Assembly: GCA_016709675.1 (NCBI GenBank)
Contig: JADJMH010000018.1
Span: 70,073-134,072 of the forward strand
Direction: 5' to 3'
DNA length: 64,000 bases
Origin: Candidatus Accumulibacter proximus
GTDB taxonomy: Bacteria > Pseudomonadota > Gammaproteobacteria > Burkholderiales > Rhodocyclaceae
The stretch's first letter is position 1; each line of letters begins with the position of its first letter. Positions 43,828-52,074 of the stretch are shown here, piece after piece. The notes under the pieces were generated by a model. It saw only the letters and a list, made by a program, of their open reading frames with translations, had not been told where the DNA came from and ran no database searches. Both the position numbers and the translations under genes were made by a program.

Positions 43828-44853
43828 TCAAGCCGAAAAACGCTGCGTGAAAGCCACGAACTCGTCGAGCCTGGCGCGCGCCGCACCCGAAGCGATGGCT
43901 GCGAAGGCCTGGTCGACACCGTCGGCCAGGGTGTCAGCCAGACCGCTGACGTAGATGCTGGCACCGGCATTCAGGGCGACGATGTCACGCGCGGCGCCAC
44001 CGCGGTCCTCGAGCGCAGCCAGCAACATCGCTTTCGACTCCTCGACGTTGGCCACGCGCAATACGCGCGGGTCGTGCACCGGCAGGTTGAACTGTTCCGG
44101 GTGGACGGTGTACTCCTCGACGCGACCGTTCTTCAGCTCACCGACCAGCGTCTCACCGGAAATCGAGATCTCGTCGAGACCTTCACGGCCAAAGACGGAC
44201 AGTGCGTGCGAGCTACCGAGTCGCTGCAGAACACGCACCTGGATACCCACCAGGTCGGGATGAAAGACGCCGAGGACCTGATTGGCCGCATTGGCCGGGT
44301 TGGTCAGCGGACCGAGGATGTTGAACAGCGTGCGCACGCCGAGCTCGCGGCGTACCGGCCCCGCGTGCTTCATCGCGCTGTGGTGGTTGGGGGCGAACAT
44401 GAAGCCGATGCCGACTTCATCAACGCTGCGGCCGACCTGCTCCGGCGTCAGGTTGATATTCGCCCCGAGCGCTTCGAGAACGTCGGCGCTGCCCGATTGC
44501 GAGGAGACCGAGCGTCCGCCATGCTTGGCGACGCGTGCCCCGGCCGCGGCGGCGACAAACATCGCCGCCGTCGAGATGTTGAAGGTTTGCGCGCCGTCGC
44601 CGCCAGTGCCGCAGGTGTCGACCAGGTGCGAGCGGTCGCTGACCTGGACCTTGGTCGACAGCTCGCGCATGACCTGTGCTGCGGCCGAGATTTCGCCGAT
44701 CGTTTCCTTCTTCACGCGCAGGCCAATAGTGATCGCCGCCATCATCACCGGCGTCACTTCGCCACCCATGATCTGGTACATCAGGGAAACCATCTCGTCG
44801 TGAAAGATTTCGCGGTGTTCGATGACCCGCGCCAGGGCGTCCTGGGGCTTCAT
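43828..44853 (-). CDS. trpD: Anthranilate phosphoribosyltransferase
   Basis: 341 aa. Glycosyltransferase family 3 with the phosphate-binding loop VDTCGTGGDG and the NISTAAMFVAAAAGARVAKHG element. Second step of the tryptophan branch. Overlaps the trpG stop by four bases, which fixes the start at 44853. Confidence 0.97.
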   Translation of the reverse strand: MKPQDALARVIEHREIFHDEMVSLMYQIMGGEVTPVMMAAITIGLRVKKETIGEISAAAQVMRELSTKVQVSDRSHLVDTCGTGGDGAQTFNISTAAMFVAAAAGARVAKHGGRSVSSQSGSADVLEALGANINLTPEQVGRSVDEVGIGFMFAPNHHSAMKHAGPVRRELGVRTLFNILGPLTNPANAANQVLGVFHPDLVGIQVRVLQRLGSSHALSVFGREGLDEISISGETLVGELKNGRVEEYTVHPEQFNLPVHDPRVLRVANVEESKAMLLAALEDRGGAARDIVALNAGASIYVSGLADTLADGVDQAFAAIASGAARARLDEFVAFTQRFSA

Positions 44854-45422
44854 TGGGCTTGCTCCTCGAGGAAGTTCTGCAATAAGTCGTGGCCGCACTC
44901 GGTCAGGATCGACTCCGGGTGGAACTGGACACCCTCGACCGCCAGCGTCTTGTGGCGCAGGCCCATGATTTCGCCGTCGTCGGTCCAGGCGGTCACTTCC
45001 AGGCAGGCCGGCAAGGACTTCCGTTCGACGGCCAGCGAATGGTAGCGCGTACAGGTCAGCGGATTCGGCAGCCCGCGGAAGACACCCTGCGCCGTATGAT
45101 GCACCGGCGATACCTTGCCATGCATCAGCTTCTGCGCGTGCACGACGCGGCCGCCAAAGGCCTCACCGATCGCCTGATGGCCGAGGCATACCCCGAGCAG
45201 AGGAATCCTGCCGGCAAACTCGCGAATCGCCGCCAGCGAGATGCCGGCCTGGGCCGGCGCACACGGGCCAGGAGAGATCACCAGGAAAGCGGGCTGCAGG
45301 CGAGCGATCTCGTGAAGGGAAATGGCATCGTTGCGGAATACCCGGACCTCCTGCCCCAGCTCGCCGAAGTACTGCACGAGGTTGTAGGTGAAGGAGTCGT
45401 AGTTGTCGATCATCAGCAGCAT
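44850..45422 (-). CDS. trpG: Anthranilate/aminodeoxychorismate synthase component II (glutamine amidotransferase)
   Basis: 190 aa class I amidotransferase. Nucleophile C79 in GVCLGHQAIGEAFGG and the His-Glu pair in GVQFHPESI. It supplies ammonia for anthranilate synthesis and, as in many proteobacteria, may also serve aminodeoxychorismate synthase. TrpE is not upstream: the sequence there is the accessory HigBA region. Confidence 0.96.
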   Translation of the reverse strand: MLLMIDNYDSFTYNLVQYFGELGQEVRVFRNDAISLHEIARLQPAFLVISPGPCAPAQAGISLAAIREFAGRIPLLGVCLGHQAIGEAFGGRVVHAQKLMHGKVSPVHHTAQGVFRGLPNPLTCTRYHSLAVERKSLPACLEVTAWTDDGEIMGLRHKTLAVEGVQFHPESILTECGHDLLQNFLEEQAQ

Positions 45423-45470
45423 AAAGCGTCTATCCTCTTGATTCTTCTACAACGCTTTGCTGGGCTTTGC

Positions 45471-45484
45471 TCTTGATACCCCCA
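45471..45484 (+). repeat. Left copy of 14-bp direct repeat around HigBA
   Basis: TCTTGATACCCCCA, identical to 46419-46432. A second TACCCCCAA follows at 45489. Lies 49 bases upstream of the trpG start. Confidence 0.65.
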
Positions 45485-45646
45485 GAAGTACCCCCAATTT
45501 GCTTTGGTGCCCTTGCGCTGAGAACGTGCGAATTCAGAAGTTGCCATTCTCTCCCATTACGCAGTGCGATGAAACCCTGATTTACGAATGCCGGCATTCG
45601 CCTGGGATCGACTGTCGCAACTAGCGACGCCCGGTCAGCGACACCA

Positions 45647-45949
45647 TCAGGTCAGCACCTCAAGTCCCTTGCGGTCGATGACCGACAACAGGCGCAACGC
45701 GGCACCGCTGGGTTTCTTCTCGCCGTTCTCCCACTTCTGCACAGTCGACACGCTGGCGTTCAGGTACGCGGCAAAGACGCCCTGGCTGATATGCAGGCGC
45801 TCGCGCAGATTGCGGATGGTGTCGGCGGTGTAGGACGGCGGCGGCAGCGCCTGCGCCTCGAAGTCGCGCAGGGTCTGCTTGTCGACGGCGCCCGCGTCGT
45901 GCAGGCCGCGCATCGTTTCGCGCATTTCGTCAATCATCCGTTTGCTCAT
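45647..45949 (-). CDS. higA: XRE-family antitoxin (HigA/NadS type)
   Basis: 100 aa. A helix-turn-helix in IRNLRERLHISQGVFAAYLNASVSTVQKWENGEKKPSG. The N-terminal part matches the antitoxin arm of RelE/HigB-2 systems. It overlaps the toxin gene by 20 bases, with the toxin first, the order typical of HigBA. Confidence 0.88.
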   Translation of the reverse strand: MSKRMIDEMRETMRGLHDAGAVDKQTLRDFEAQALPPPSYTADTIRNLRERLHISQGVFAAYLNASVSTVQKWENGEKKPSGAALRLLSVIDRKGLEVLT

Positions 45950-46313
45950 GGCTCAACTCCTTCAATTCCCCGCGTTCAAGGGCCTTGGCCAGGGCGGAAC
46001 GTTCCAGCCCGAGCAGAACCTCCGCCACCCGCTTGAACATTTCCAGTTCCTTGCCGCTGATGTTGTCGCGTTCGTTTTTCTCGAACCCGTAGAGAAAGAG
46101 CAGCATCCCGGCAAACCGTGTGGCAACAATGGTGCGCGTGCTACCACTCTTGCCGCGCCCCGGCATCGCCACCCGTTGCTTGAACACGTTGCCACCGAGG
46201 TCGGCGTCGATCAGGCCACGTTCCATCTGCGCCACGGCGTTCAAGAGCGCGCCATCGGTGACACCGGCCTTGCCGGCCCAGCGCTCGAAGGTCTTGGTCT
46301 TGAATACTCTCAT
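45930..46313 (-). CDS. higB: RelE/HigB-type toxin
   Basis: 127 aa. RelE-superfamily ribosome-dependent mRNA interferase of the HigB-2 type: MRVFKTKTFERWAGKAG, VFKQRVAMPGRGKSG and FLYGFEKNERDNIS. The ATG at 46313 fits the family start. A stand-alone TA pair inside an accessory insert upstream of trpG. Confidence 0.87.
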   Translation of the reverse strand: MRVFKTKTFERWAGKAGVTDGALLNAVAQMERGLIDADLGGNVFKQRVAMPGRGKSGSTRTIVATRFAGMLLFLYGFEKNERDNISGKELEMFKRVAEVLLGLERSALAKALERGELKELSHEQTDD

Positions 46314-46418
46314 GCGGCATTGTAGCACCAAGTGCGATAGAACTTAACCAGGCTTTGCCGGGCGCGCCTTCCCTTGCTCCGCTGTTGACTTTGCTGCGGC
46401 GCGTTGGGGGTACCGCTG

Positions 46419-46432
46419 TCTTGATACCCCCA
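46419..46432 (+). repeat. Right copy of 14-bp direct repeat around HigBA
   Basis: TCTTGATACCCCCA, identical to the left copy at 45471-45484. It also forms an inverted repeat TTGGGGGTA (46404-46412) / TACCCCCAA (46425-46433). The 292 bases between higB and the Nudix gene hold no supported gene. Confidence 0.65.
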
Positions 46433-46605
46433 ACTCCACCTCCCACGCCGCTCCGTCACGGCGCTTGCACCAGAAACGGCAAGCCCTTCCCCTTCTCTGC
46501 ATCTATCTGGGCCACGCCCGCATGCGGCATAGCTGGGCATCACCCTATCGCTGCGACATTCGCTCGACGCGGTCATCCGACGCAGGCCGACCCCGGTTCA
46601 GGTCA

Positions 46606-47553
46606 TCAGCACCAGCCACGCATCAGCGCGATGCCGTGGCCACCGCTGCTCCGGGCCGTTTCGAGCATCTCCGGCGCCAGCCCACCAAGTGCATAGACCG
46701 GTAGCGGCGAACGCTCGACCAGACGCGAGAACTCCGGCCAGCCGATGCCGATCGATCCGGGATGGCTGGCCGTTGGCAACACCGGGCCAAGGACAACGAA
46801 GTCGAGCCCGAGTCCGGCTGCGCGCACCAGATCGGCAGCCGTGTGACACGACGCAGCCACCCGGTCGAAGTCTGGCCGGCGGTCGATCTGCCAGAGCCGG
46901 TGGGACGAGAGATGGAGCCCCTGGGCGCCGACAGCGCGCGCGAGTTCCTGGTCGTCGTTGATCAGGACCCTCGCCTGGTCGTGCCCACGTGCCAAGGCGA
47001 CGACCGCGCGCGCGAAATCGTGGCGCTGCGCCGGCGGCAACGTCTTGTCGCGCAGCTGGATCAAGCGCAATCCGCTCGCCAGCGCCTTGTCGAGCCGCAC
47101 CAGCTCGGCATCCACCCCGTGCTCTTCGGCATTGGTCAGCGCGTACTGCGGCGGCAGCGCCAGCGCGCGCAGGATGGGGTCATTGGCGGGCAGGATCGGG
47201 CCAACGCTGGCCACCTCGCCGGCCGGCAGCCAGACCAGGGCGCTGTGTTCGATCGGGGTGAGCTCGCCATGCCATGCGCTGACCCGGAAGAAGCGCAGAC
47301 GAACGGTGGCGTGCGGATAGGTAAACTCGCAGCAGACCCACGGCCAGGCCCGGTCGACCATCACGCCAAGCTCTTCGTGCAATTCGCGCACCAGCGCCTG
47401 GCGCGACGTCTCGCCCGGCTCGACCTTGCCGCCGGGAAATTCCCAGTAGCCGGCGTAGACCTTCCCGGGCGGGCGCTGCGCGAGCAGGAACTGCGGCCTC
47501 GCCGGATCTCCGCGCAGCATCACCGCCGCGGCCACCTCGGTAAGCTGAGTCAT
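46606..47553 (-). CDS. mutT: Nudix hydrolase fused to thiamine phosphate synthase-like domain
   Basis: 315 aa. N-terminal Nudix domain with the box GGKVEPGETSRQALVRELHEELGV (G5-E7-REUXEEXGU) as in MutT 8-oxo-dGTP diphosphatases; C-terminal TIM-barrel resembling ThiE (LIQLRDK, LINDDQELARAVGAQGLHL, LGPVLPT, ALGGL). The fused form is known in beta- and gammaproteobacteria; the ThiE-like part is usually of unproven activity. Start at the ATG 47553, which begins the conserved part. Confidence 0.9.
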   Translation of the reverse strand: MTQLTEVAAAVMLRGDPARPQFLLAQRPPGKVYAGYWEFPGGKVEPGETSRQALVRELHEELGVMVDRAWPWVCCEFTYPHATVRLRFFRVSAWHGELTPIEHSALVWLPAGEVASVGPILPANDPILRALALPPQYALTNAEEHGVDAELVRLDKALASGLRLIQLRDKTLPPAQRHDFARAVVALARGHDQARVLINDDQELARAVGAQGLHLSSHRLWQIDRRPDFDRVAASCHTAADLVRAAGLGLDFVVLGPVLPTASHPGSIGIGWPEFSRLVERSPLPVYALGGLAPEMLETARSSGGHGIALMRGWC

Positions 47554-47590
47554 CTCGCGACCGATCCTGCCAACACACTTGTGAAACAGC

Positions 47591-48553
47591 TCACTTCGTG
47601 CTCGCGGAACGCTTGCGCGCGGCAGCCGGTAACGCCGGACGCACGGCAGTGGTGCGCTGCCGCGCCGGACGTCCTGGCAAAGCGTGATGGCGGCCCGCCC
47701 AATCCCTGGCGAACTGCCAGGCAACGCGGCCACTGCGCGAACCCCGCTCGAGCGCCCAGTTGAGCGCCTCACGTTCGGCGCGGACGATCTCGTCCTGACC
47801 ACAACCGAACGATCGCAGCCAGTGGGCAACGATGTGGAGATAGGCGTCCTGGTCAAAGGGATAGAACGAGATCCACAGGCCGAAGCGCTCCGACAGCGAA
47901 ATCTTCTCCTCGATGGCCTCACCCGGATGAATCTCCTCACCAACGCGCTTGCTCTCGAGGTTCTCGGCGAAATACTCGGGCATCAGGTGCCGGCGGTTCG
48001 ATGTGGCATAGATCAGGACATTGTCGGGCGGCGCCGCGATTGAGCCGTCGAGCACCACTTTCAGCGCCTTGTAGCGCGCATCCCCCGCATCGAAGGAGAG
48101 ATCGTCGCAGAAGACGATAAAGCGCTCGGGGCGACCGTCGATCAGTTCGACGATGTCGGGCAGATCGGTCAGGTCGCCCTTCTCGACCTCGATCACGCGC
48201 AGACCGCGTGGCGCGTATTCGTTGAGCACAGCCTTGATCAGCGACGACTTGCCGGAGCCGCGCGCACCGGTGAGCAGGACGTTGTTCGCCGGCTGCCCAG
48301 CGACGAACTGGTGCGTGTTGGCGTCGATGCGTGCCTTCTGCTGGTCAATGTCCTGCAGGTCGCCGAGTCGGATGCCAGGCAGCCGGGTAATCGGCTGCAG
48401 ATAGCCCCTCCCGTGCCTCGTGCGCCAGCGAAACGCGCTGGCCGCTGCCCAATCGGGGGCCGGCGAGACAGGCGGCAACAAAGGCTCGACGCGATCGAGA
48501 AACTGCTCGATGCGGACGAGAAAGGTCGCAAGTTGCCGGAAAGGATCAGTCAT
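47591..48553 (-). CDS. DUF815 family ATP-binding protein
   Basis: 320 aa AAA-like ATPase. Walker A LTGARGSGKSSLIKAVLN (about residue 92), Walker B-like FIVFCDDLSFD, sensor ATSNRRHLMPE. The C-terminus is basic. Function unknown. It is divergent to mltA, and 37 bases after it on the same strand lies the Nudix gene, so the two may be co-transcribed. Confidence 0.88.
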   Translation of the reverse strand: MTDPFRQLATFLVRIEQFLDRVEPLLPPVSPAPDWAAASAFRWRTRHGRGYLQPITRLPGIRLGDLQDIDQQKARIDANTHQFVAGQPANNVLLTGARGSGKSSLIKAVLNEYAPRGLRVIEVEKGDLTDLPDIVELIDGRPERFIVFCDDLSFDAGDARYKALKVVLDGSIAAPPDNVLIYATSNRRHLMPEYFAENLESKRVGEEIHPGEAIEEKISLSERFGLWISFYPFDQDAYLHIVAHWLRSFGCGQDEIVRAEREALNWALERGSRSGRVAWQFARDWAGRHHALPGRPARQRTTAVRPALPAAARKRSASTK

Positions 48554-48601
48554 CGAACAGTATACTTCGCAGGTTGACGAACCCGACACTCTAGCCAAAC
48601 C

Positions 48602-49846
48602 ATGCGCAAATGCCAATCACCCTCACTACTCGTTGCTGTCGTCACGCTGCTTGCCACGCTGCTCGCCGCTTGTAGCACCACCCGCGAGGGCTCATCCGGA
48701 AGTGTCTGTCCAGTATCACCGACCTGCCCAGCCTGTCCGCCATGCGGCACCGCCGCGGCACCGGGCGTCCCCCAACCTGCTGCCAGGCCACTGCAGGCCG
48801 CTCGCTGGAGCGAACTGCCCGGATGGAACGAGGACGAACTCGCCGCCGCCTGGCCGGCTTTCCTGCAGTCATGTCGTGCGCTTGCCAGCCGCCCGCAGTG
48901 GCCGCAGTGGAAGTCCGTCTGCGACGATGCCAGGGGGTTGGGCGTGCCGACCACGACCACCACCCGCCGTTTTTTTGAGTCGCGTTTCCTGCCCTGGCGG
49001 CTCACCAACACCGATGGCACAACGAGCGGGCTGGTGACGGGCTATTACGAGCCCCTCCTGCGCGGCTCGCGGACGCGGGGCAAACCCTATCTGCAGCCAG
49101 TGCTCGGTGTACCGCCCGATCTGCTGACCATCGATCTTGCTTCGATCCTGCCTGATCTCAAGGGCATGCGCCTGCGCGGTCGTTTGCAGGGCAACAAGGT
49201 CGTTCCCTACTTCTCCCGAGCCGAAATCACCGCTCAGGAAAAGGACACCCCGGATCGGGTCCTGCTCTATGTGGATGACGCCGTCGAACTGTTCTTCCTC
49301 CAGGTGCAGGGGTCAGGGCGAGTCCGACTGGCCGACGGCAGCATGGTGCGGCTGGCCTACGCCGACCAGAACGGCCATCCGTATCAGTCAATCGGCAAGG
49401 TGCTGGTGGAGCGTGGCGAGATGACCCTCGAACAGGCATCGATGGCTTCGATCAAGCAGTGGGCGCGCGCCAATCCGCATCGCCTGAAGGAGCTGCTGAA
49501 CGCCAACCCGAGTTACGTTTTCTTCCGAGAACAACCCGCCGGGCTTAACGACGGCGAAGGCCCTAGCGGCGCCCTGGGTGTACCGCTGACACCGGAGCGC
49601 AGCATTGCCGTCGATCCCCGCCACGTCCCCCTTGGCGCACCAGTCTTCCTGTCGACCAGCCAGCCCGACTCGGCGATACCCTTGCGCCGCCTCGTCCTGG
49701 CACAGGATACCGGCGGCGCAATACGCGGCGTCGTGCGCGCCGATCTGTTCTGGGGCTTCGGCAATCAGGCCGGCAATCAGGCCGGACGCATGAAGCAGCA
49801 GGGACAGATGTGGGTTCTTCTACCGCCGGAAGCTGCACCAAAATAG
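48602..49846 (+). CDS. mltA: Membrane-bound lytic murein transglycosylase A
   Basis: 414 aa. Lipoprotein signal with the lipobox LLAAC and Cys24. The MltA domain includes TGYYEPLLRGSRTRGKPYLQPVLG, and the C-terminal 3D domain has AVDPRHVPLGAPVFL and LAQDTGGAIRGVVRADLFWG with the catalytic Asp. It cleaves peptidoglycan glycan strands to 1,6-anhydro ends and sits on the inner leaflet of the outer membrane. Confidence 0.95.
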   Translation: MRKCQSPSLLVAVVTLLATLLAACSTTREGSSGSVCPVSPTCPACPPCGTAAAPGVPQPAARPLQAARWSELPGWNEDELAAAWPAFLQSCRALASRPQWPQWKSVCDDARGLGVPTTTTTRRFFESRFLPWRLTNTDGTTSGLVTGYYEPLLRGSRTRGKPYLQPVLGVPPDLLTIDLASILPDLKGMRLRGRLQGNKVVPYFSRAEITAQEKDTPDRVLLYVDDAVELFFLQVQGSGRVRLADGSMVRLAYADQNGHPYQSIGKVLVERGEMTLEQASMASIKQWARANPHRLKELLNANPSYVFFREQPAGLNDGEGPSGALGVPLTPERSIAVDPRHVPLGAPVFLSTSQPDSAIPLRRLVLAQDTGGAIRGVVRADLFWGFGNQAGNQAGRMKQQGQMWVLLPPEAAPK

Positions 49847-49975
49847 GCAAAGCACAGCGCTTTCTGGTCAGCGTAGCCCAGGAATGGTGCCCAGCGGAGG
49901 AGGATCGCCCCATTTCGGTGCATTACCCTGCCCAAAAAAGGGCAGGACTGACTGAATACCCGAGGCCCATGCTCC

Positions 49976-49991
49976 TGGCGCAGTACTTGCT
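49976..49991 (+). promoter_or_regulatory. Sigma-54 promoter of amtB
   Basis: TGGCGC - AGTAC - TTGCT matches the -24/-12 consensus of RpoN promoters with the correct 5-base centre. The expected transcript start is about 20 bases before the amtB ATG. A CCTGCCC-A6-GGGCAGG hairpin (49927-49946) lies just upstream; no clear NtrC dyad was found in the remaining sequence. Confidence 0.75.
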
Positions 49992-50023
49992 TGATGGATT
50001 CGACCCGAATCTCAGGAGGAACC

Positions 50024-51226
50024 ATGGAAGCACTCAAGTCTGGTAGCGACGTTCTTTTCATTCTGCTCGGTGGCATCATGGTGTTGGCGATGCATTCCGG
50101 TTTTGCCTTTCTTGAACTGGGCACGGTACGCAAGAAGAGCCAGGTTAATGCTCTGGTCAAGATACTGACCGATTTCTCGGTATCGACGCTCGCCTATTTC
50201 TTCGTCGGCTACAGCCTTGCTTACGGCGTGAACTTTTTCTCCGGTGCCGAAACGCTGTTGGCGAAAAACGGCTTCGAGTTGACCAAGTTCTTCTTTCTGC
50301 TCACCTTCGCGGCGGCGATCCCGGCGATCGTTTCAGGCGGCATCGCCGAGCGGGCCAGGTTCTATCCGCAACTGGCGGCGACCTTTCTGATCGTTGCCTT
50401 CATCTACCCGTTCTTCGAAGGTATCGCCTGGAATCAGGCCTTCGGTATACAGGCCTGGCTGAAAGCAACCTACGGCGAGGAGTTCCACGACTTTGCCGGG
50501 TCGGTTGTGGTGCATGCAATGGGCGGCTGGATCGCCCTCCCGGCCGTTCTTCTGCTTGGCGCGCGCTATGGGCGCTACACCCGGGAAGGGCGAGTTTCGG
50601 CGCACCCACCGTCATCGATTCCCTTCCTGGCGCTCGGCGCCTGGATTCTGACCGTCGGCTGGTTTGGCTTCAACGTCATGAGCGCCCAGACGATCGACAA
50701 GATCTCGGGCTTGGTCGCCATCAATTCGCTGATGGCGATGGTTGGCGGCACGCTGGTGGCGATGGTGGCGGGCAGGAACGACCCGGGCTTCGTGCACAAC
50801 GGCCCGCTCGCCGGGCTGGTGGCCGTCTGCGCCGGATCCGATCTGATGCACCCGATGGGTGCGCTGGTCGTTGGTGGCGTCGCCGGCGGCCTGTTCGTGG
50901 TGATGTTCACGCTGACGCAGAACCGCTGGAAAATCGACGACGTGCTCGGCGTCTGGCCGCTGCATGGTCTTTGCGGCGCCTGGGGCGGCATCGCCGCTGG
51001 CATCTTCGGCAGCAAGGCGCTGGGCGGCGTCGGCGGCGTCGCCTTCATGCCGCAGTTGCTGATGACCGGATTGGCAATCACCATTGCTTTGGTCGGCAGC
51101 ACCCTGGTGTACGGCCTGCTAAAATCGACCGTCGGCCTGCGCCTCGATCAGGAACAGGAGTATAGCGGCGCCGATCTCTCGATCCACAAGATCACCGCAA
51201 CGCCCGAGCGCGAAACCAACTGGTGA
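50024..51226 (+). CDS. amtB: Ammonium transporter
   Basis: 400 aa, about eleven membrane segments. The pore residues are visible: the external site and twin His of Amt proteins in HDFAGSVVVHAMGG and LHGLCGAWGGIAAG. Start ATG 50024 has the strong AGGAGGA site at 50014-50020, so longer starts are excluded. Its sigma-54 promoter predicts nitrogen-limitation control. No GlnK gene is adjacent. Confidence 0.96.
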   Translation: MEALKSGSDVLFILLGGIMVLAMHSGFAFLELGTVRKKSQVNALVKILTDFSVSTLAYFFVGYSLAYGVNFFSGAETLLAKNGFELTKFFFLLTFAAAIPAIVSGGIAERARFYPQLAATFLIVAFIYPFFEGIAWNQAFGIQAWLKATYGEEFHDFAGSVVVHAMGGWIALPAVLLLGARYGRYTREGRVSAHPPSSIPFLALGAWILTVGWFGFNVMSAQTIDKISGLVAINSLMAMVGGTLVAMVAGRNDPGFVHNGPLAGLVAVCAGSDLMHPMGALVVGGVAGGLFVVMFTLTQNRWKIDDVLGVWPLHGLCGAWGGIAAGIFGSKALGGVGGVAFMPQLLMTGLAITIALVGSTLVYGLLKSTVGLRLDQEQEYSGADLSIHKITATPERETNW

Positions 51227-51367
51227 CGACGTCGAAATCATGCTGAACGGGCGATCGGTCCAAGCAGGACCGGCCGTTCGCGAAGCGGTCGCACGACCGC
51301 GCTGCCATTCCGCTTGCCGGGGGAAATGGCGGTGGCCATTGCGGTCTTTGGCGAATTTCAGCGCAGC

Positions 51368-51967
51368 TCAGTGGCCGAGAGAACTGACGACCTGCGAGAA
51401 GGTCTGCGCAATTTCCGCCGTTTGCGGTGTCAGCCCCATCTGGCGCTCGATCTGCGACAACTGGAACACCCCGCAGAGGACGTGGTGATCCTCTTCGTCA
51501 TGGTCGACAACCAGGCAATGAGACGCTCCCATCTCCTTGAGTGCGGCAAGCACATTGCCAACTCGGGCTGTACTCACGTCTCTCAGGTGCATGACCTCGG
51601 CGTCGTCGTGCTTGCTGATCATGACATCGCCGACCACTAGTTCGTTCGGGCGAACGCCCTTGGTATGAGCCACGGCCAGTGGCCGGTGTCCCTTGGTCCC
51701 CGCTTCGGTCACTATGCCCAGCAGGTGCCTCTGCCCATCGGCGACCAGCAAATACTGCGTATGGCATAGCGCCATGGCCTTGTTGGCATCGTCGAGCGAA
51801 GCATCGCGAGCAATGGTTACCGGCGCGACGCGCTGCAAATCGGTCATCACTGCCAGTGCCGGTGACTGGGCGTCAACCGCTGGCCGGGCTGCCGGTTTGG
51901 GCAGGTAACACGGAACCCCCCTCTGGAGCCTGGTCCAGGGTAGAGGTTTGAAGCGCGTATCGGGCAT
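51368..51967 (-). CDS. Two-CBS-domain protein
   Basis: 199 aa. Two CBS units (about residues 40-110 and 115-185), e.g. VTIARDASLDDANKAMALCHTQYLLVADGQRHLLGIVT and NVLAALKEMGASHCLVVDHDEEDHHVLCGVF. CBS pairs bind adenine nucleotides and regulate partners; nothing in the sequence tells which. Signal peptide absent. It is convergent to amtB. Confidence 0.88.
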   Translation of the reverse strand: MPDTRFKPLPWTRLQRGVPCYLPKPAARPAVDAQSPALAVMTDLQRVAPVTIARDASLDDANKAMALCHTQYLLVADGQRHLLGIVTEAGTKGHRPLAVAHTKGVRPNELVVGDVMISKHDDAEVMHLRDVSTARVGNVLAALKEMGASHCLVVDHDEEDHHVLCGVFQLSQIERQMGLTPQTAEIAQTFSQVVSSLGH

Positions 51968-52074
51968 TTTCGGATTCCTCCTCGTCTGTGGTTGACGGGA
52001 GAATTAAAGCACCGATGATTCCTCGCTGGCAAGCAATCGAAACCTCGCTGCCGGTACAGGTCATCTGGGGCGGC

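Noticed and set aside
45423..46605. An integrase or phage remnant beside HigBA
   Set aside because: The repeats hint at integration, but no open frame there shows tyrosine recombinase motifs.
49847..49975. NtrC enhancer dyad upstream of amtB
   Set aside because: Only isolated GGTGC-like half sites (49885, 49917) were found; spacing does not fit the GCAC-N7-GTGC consensus.
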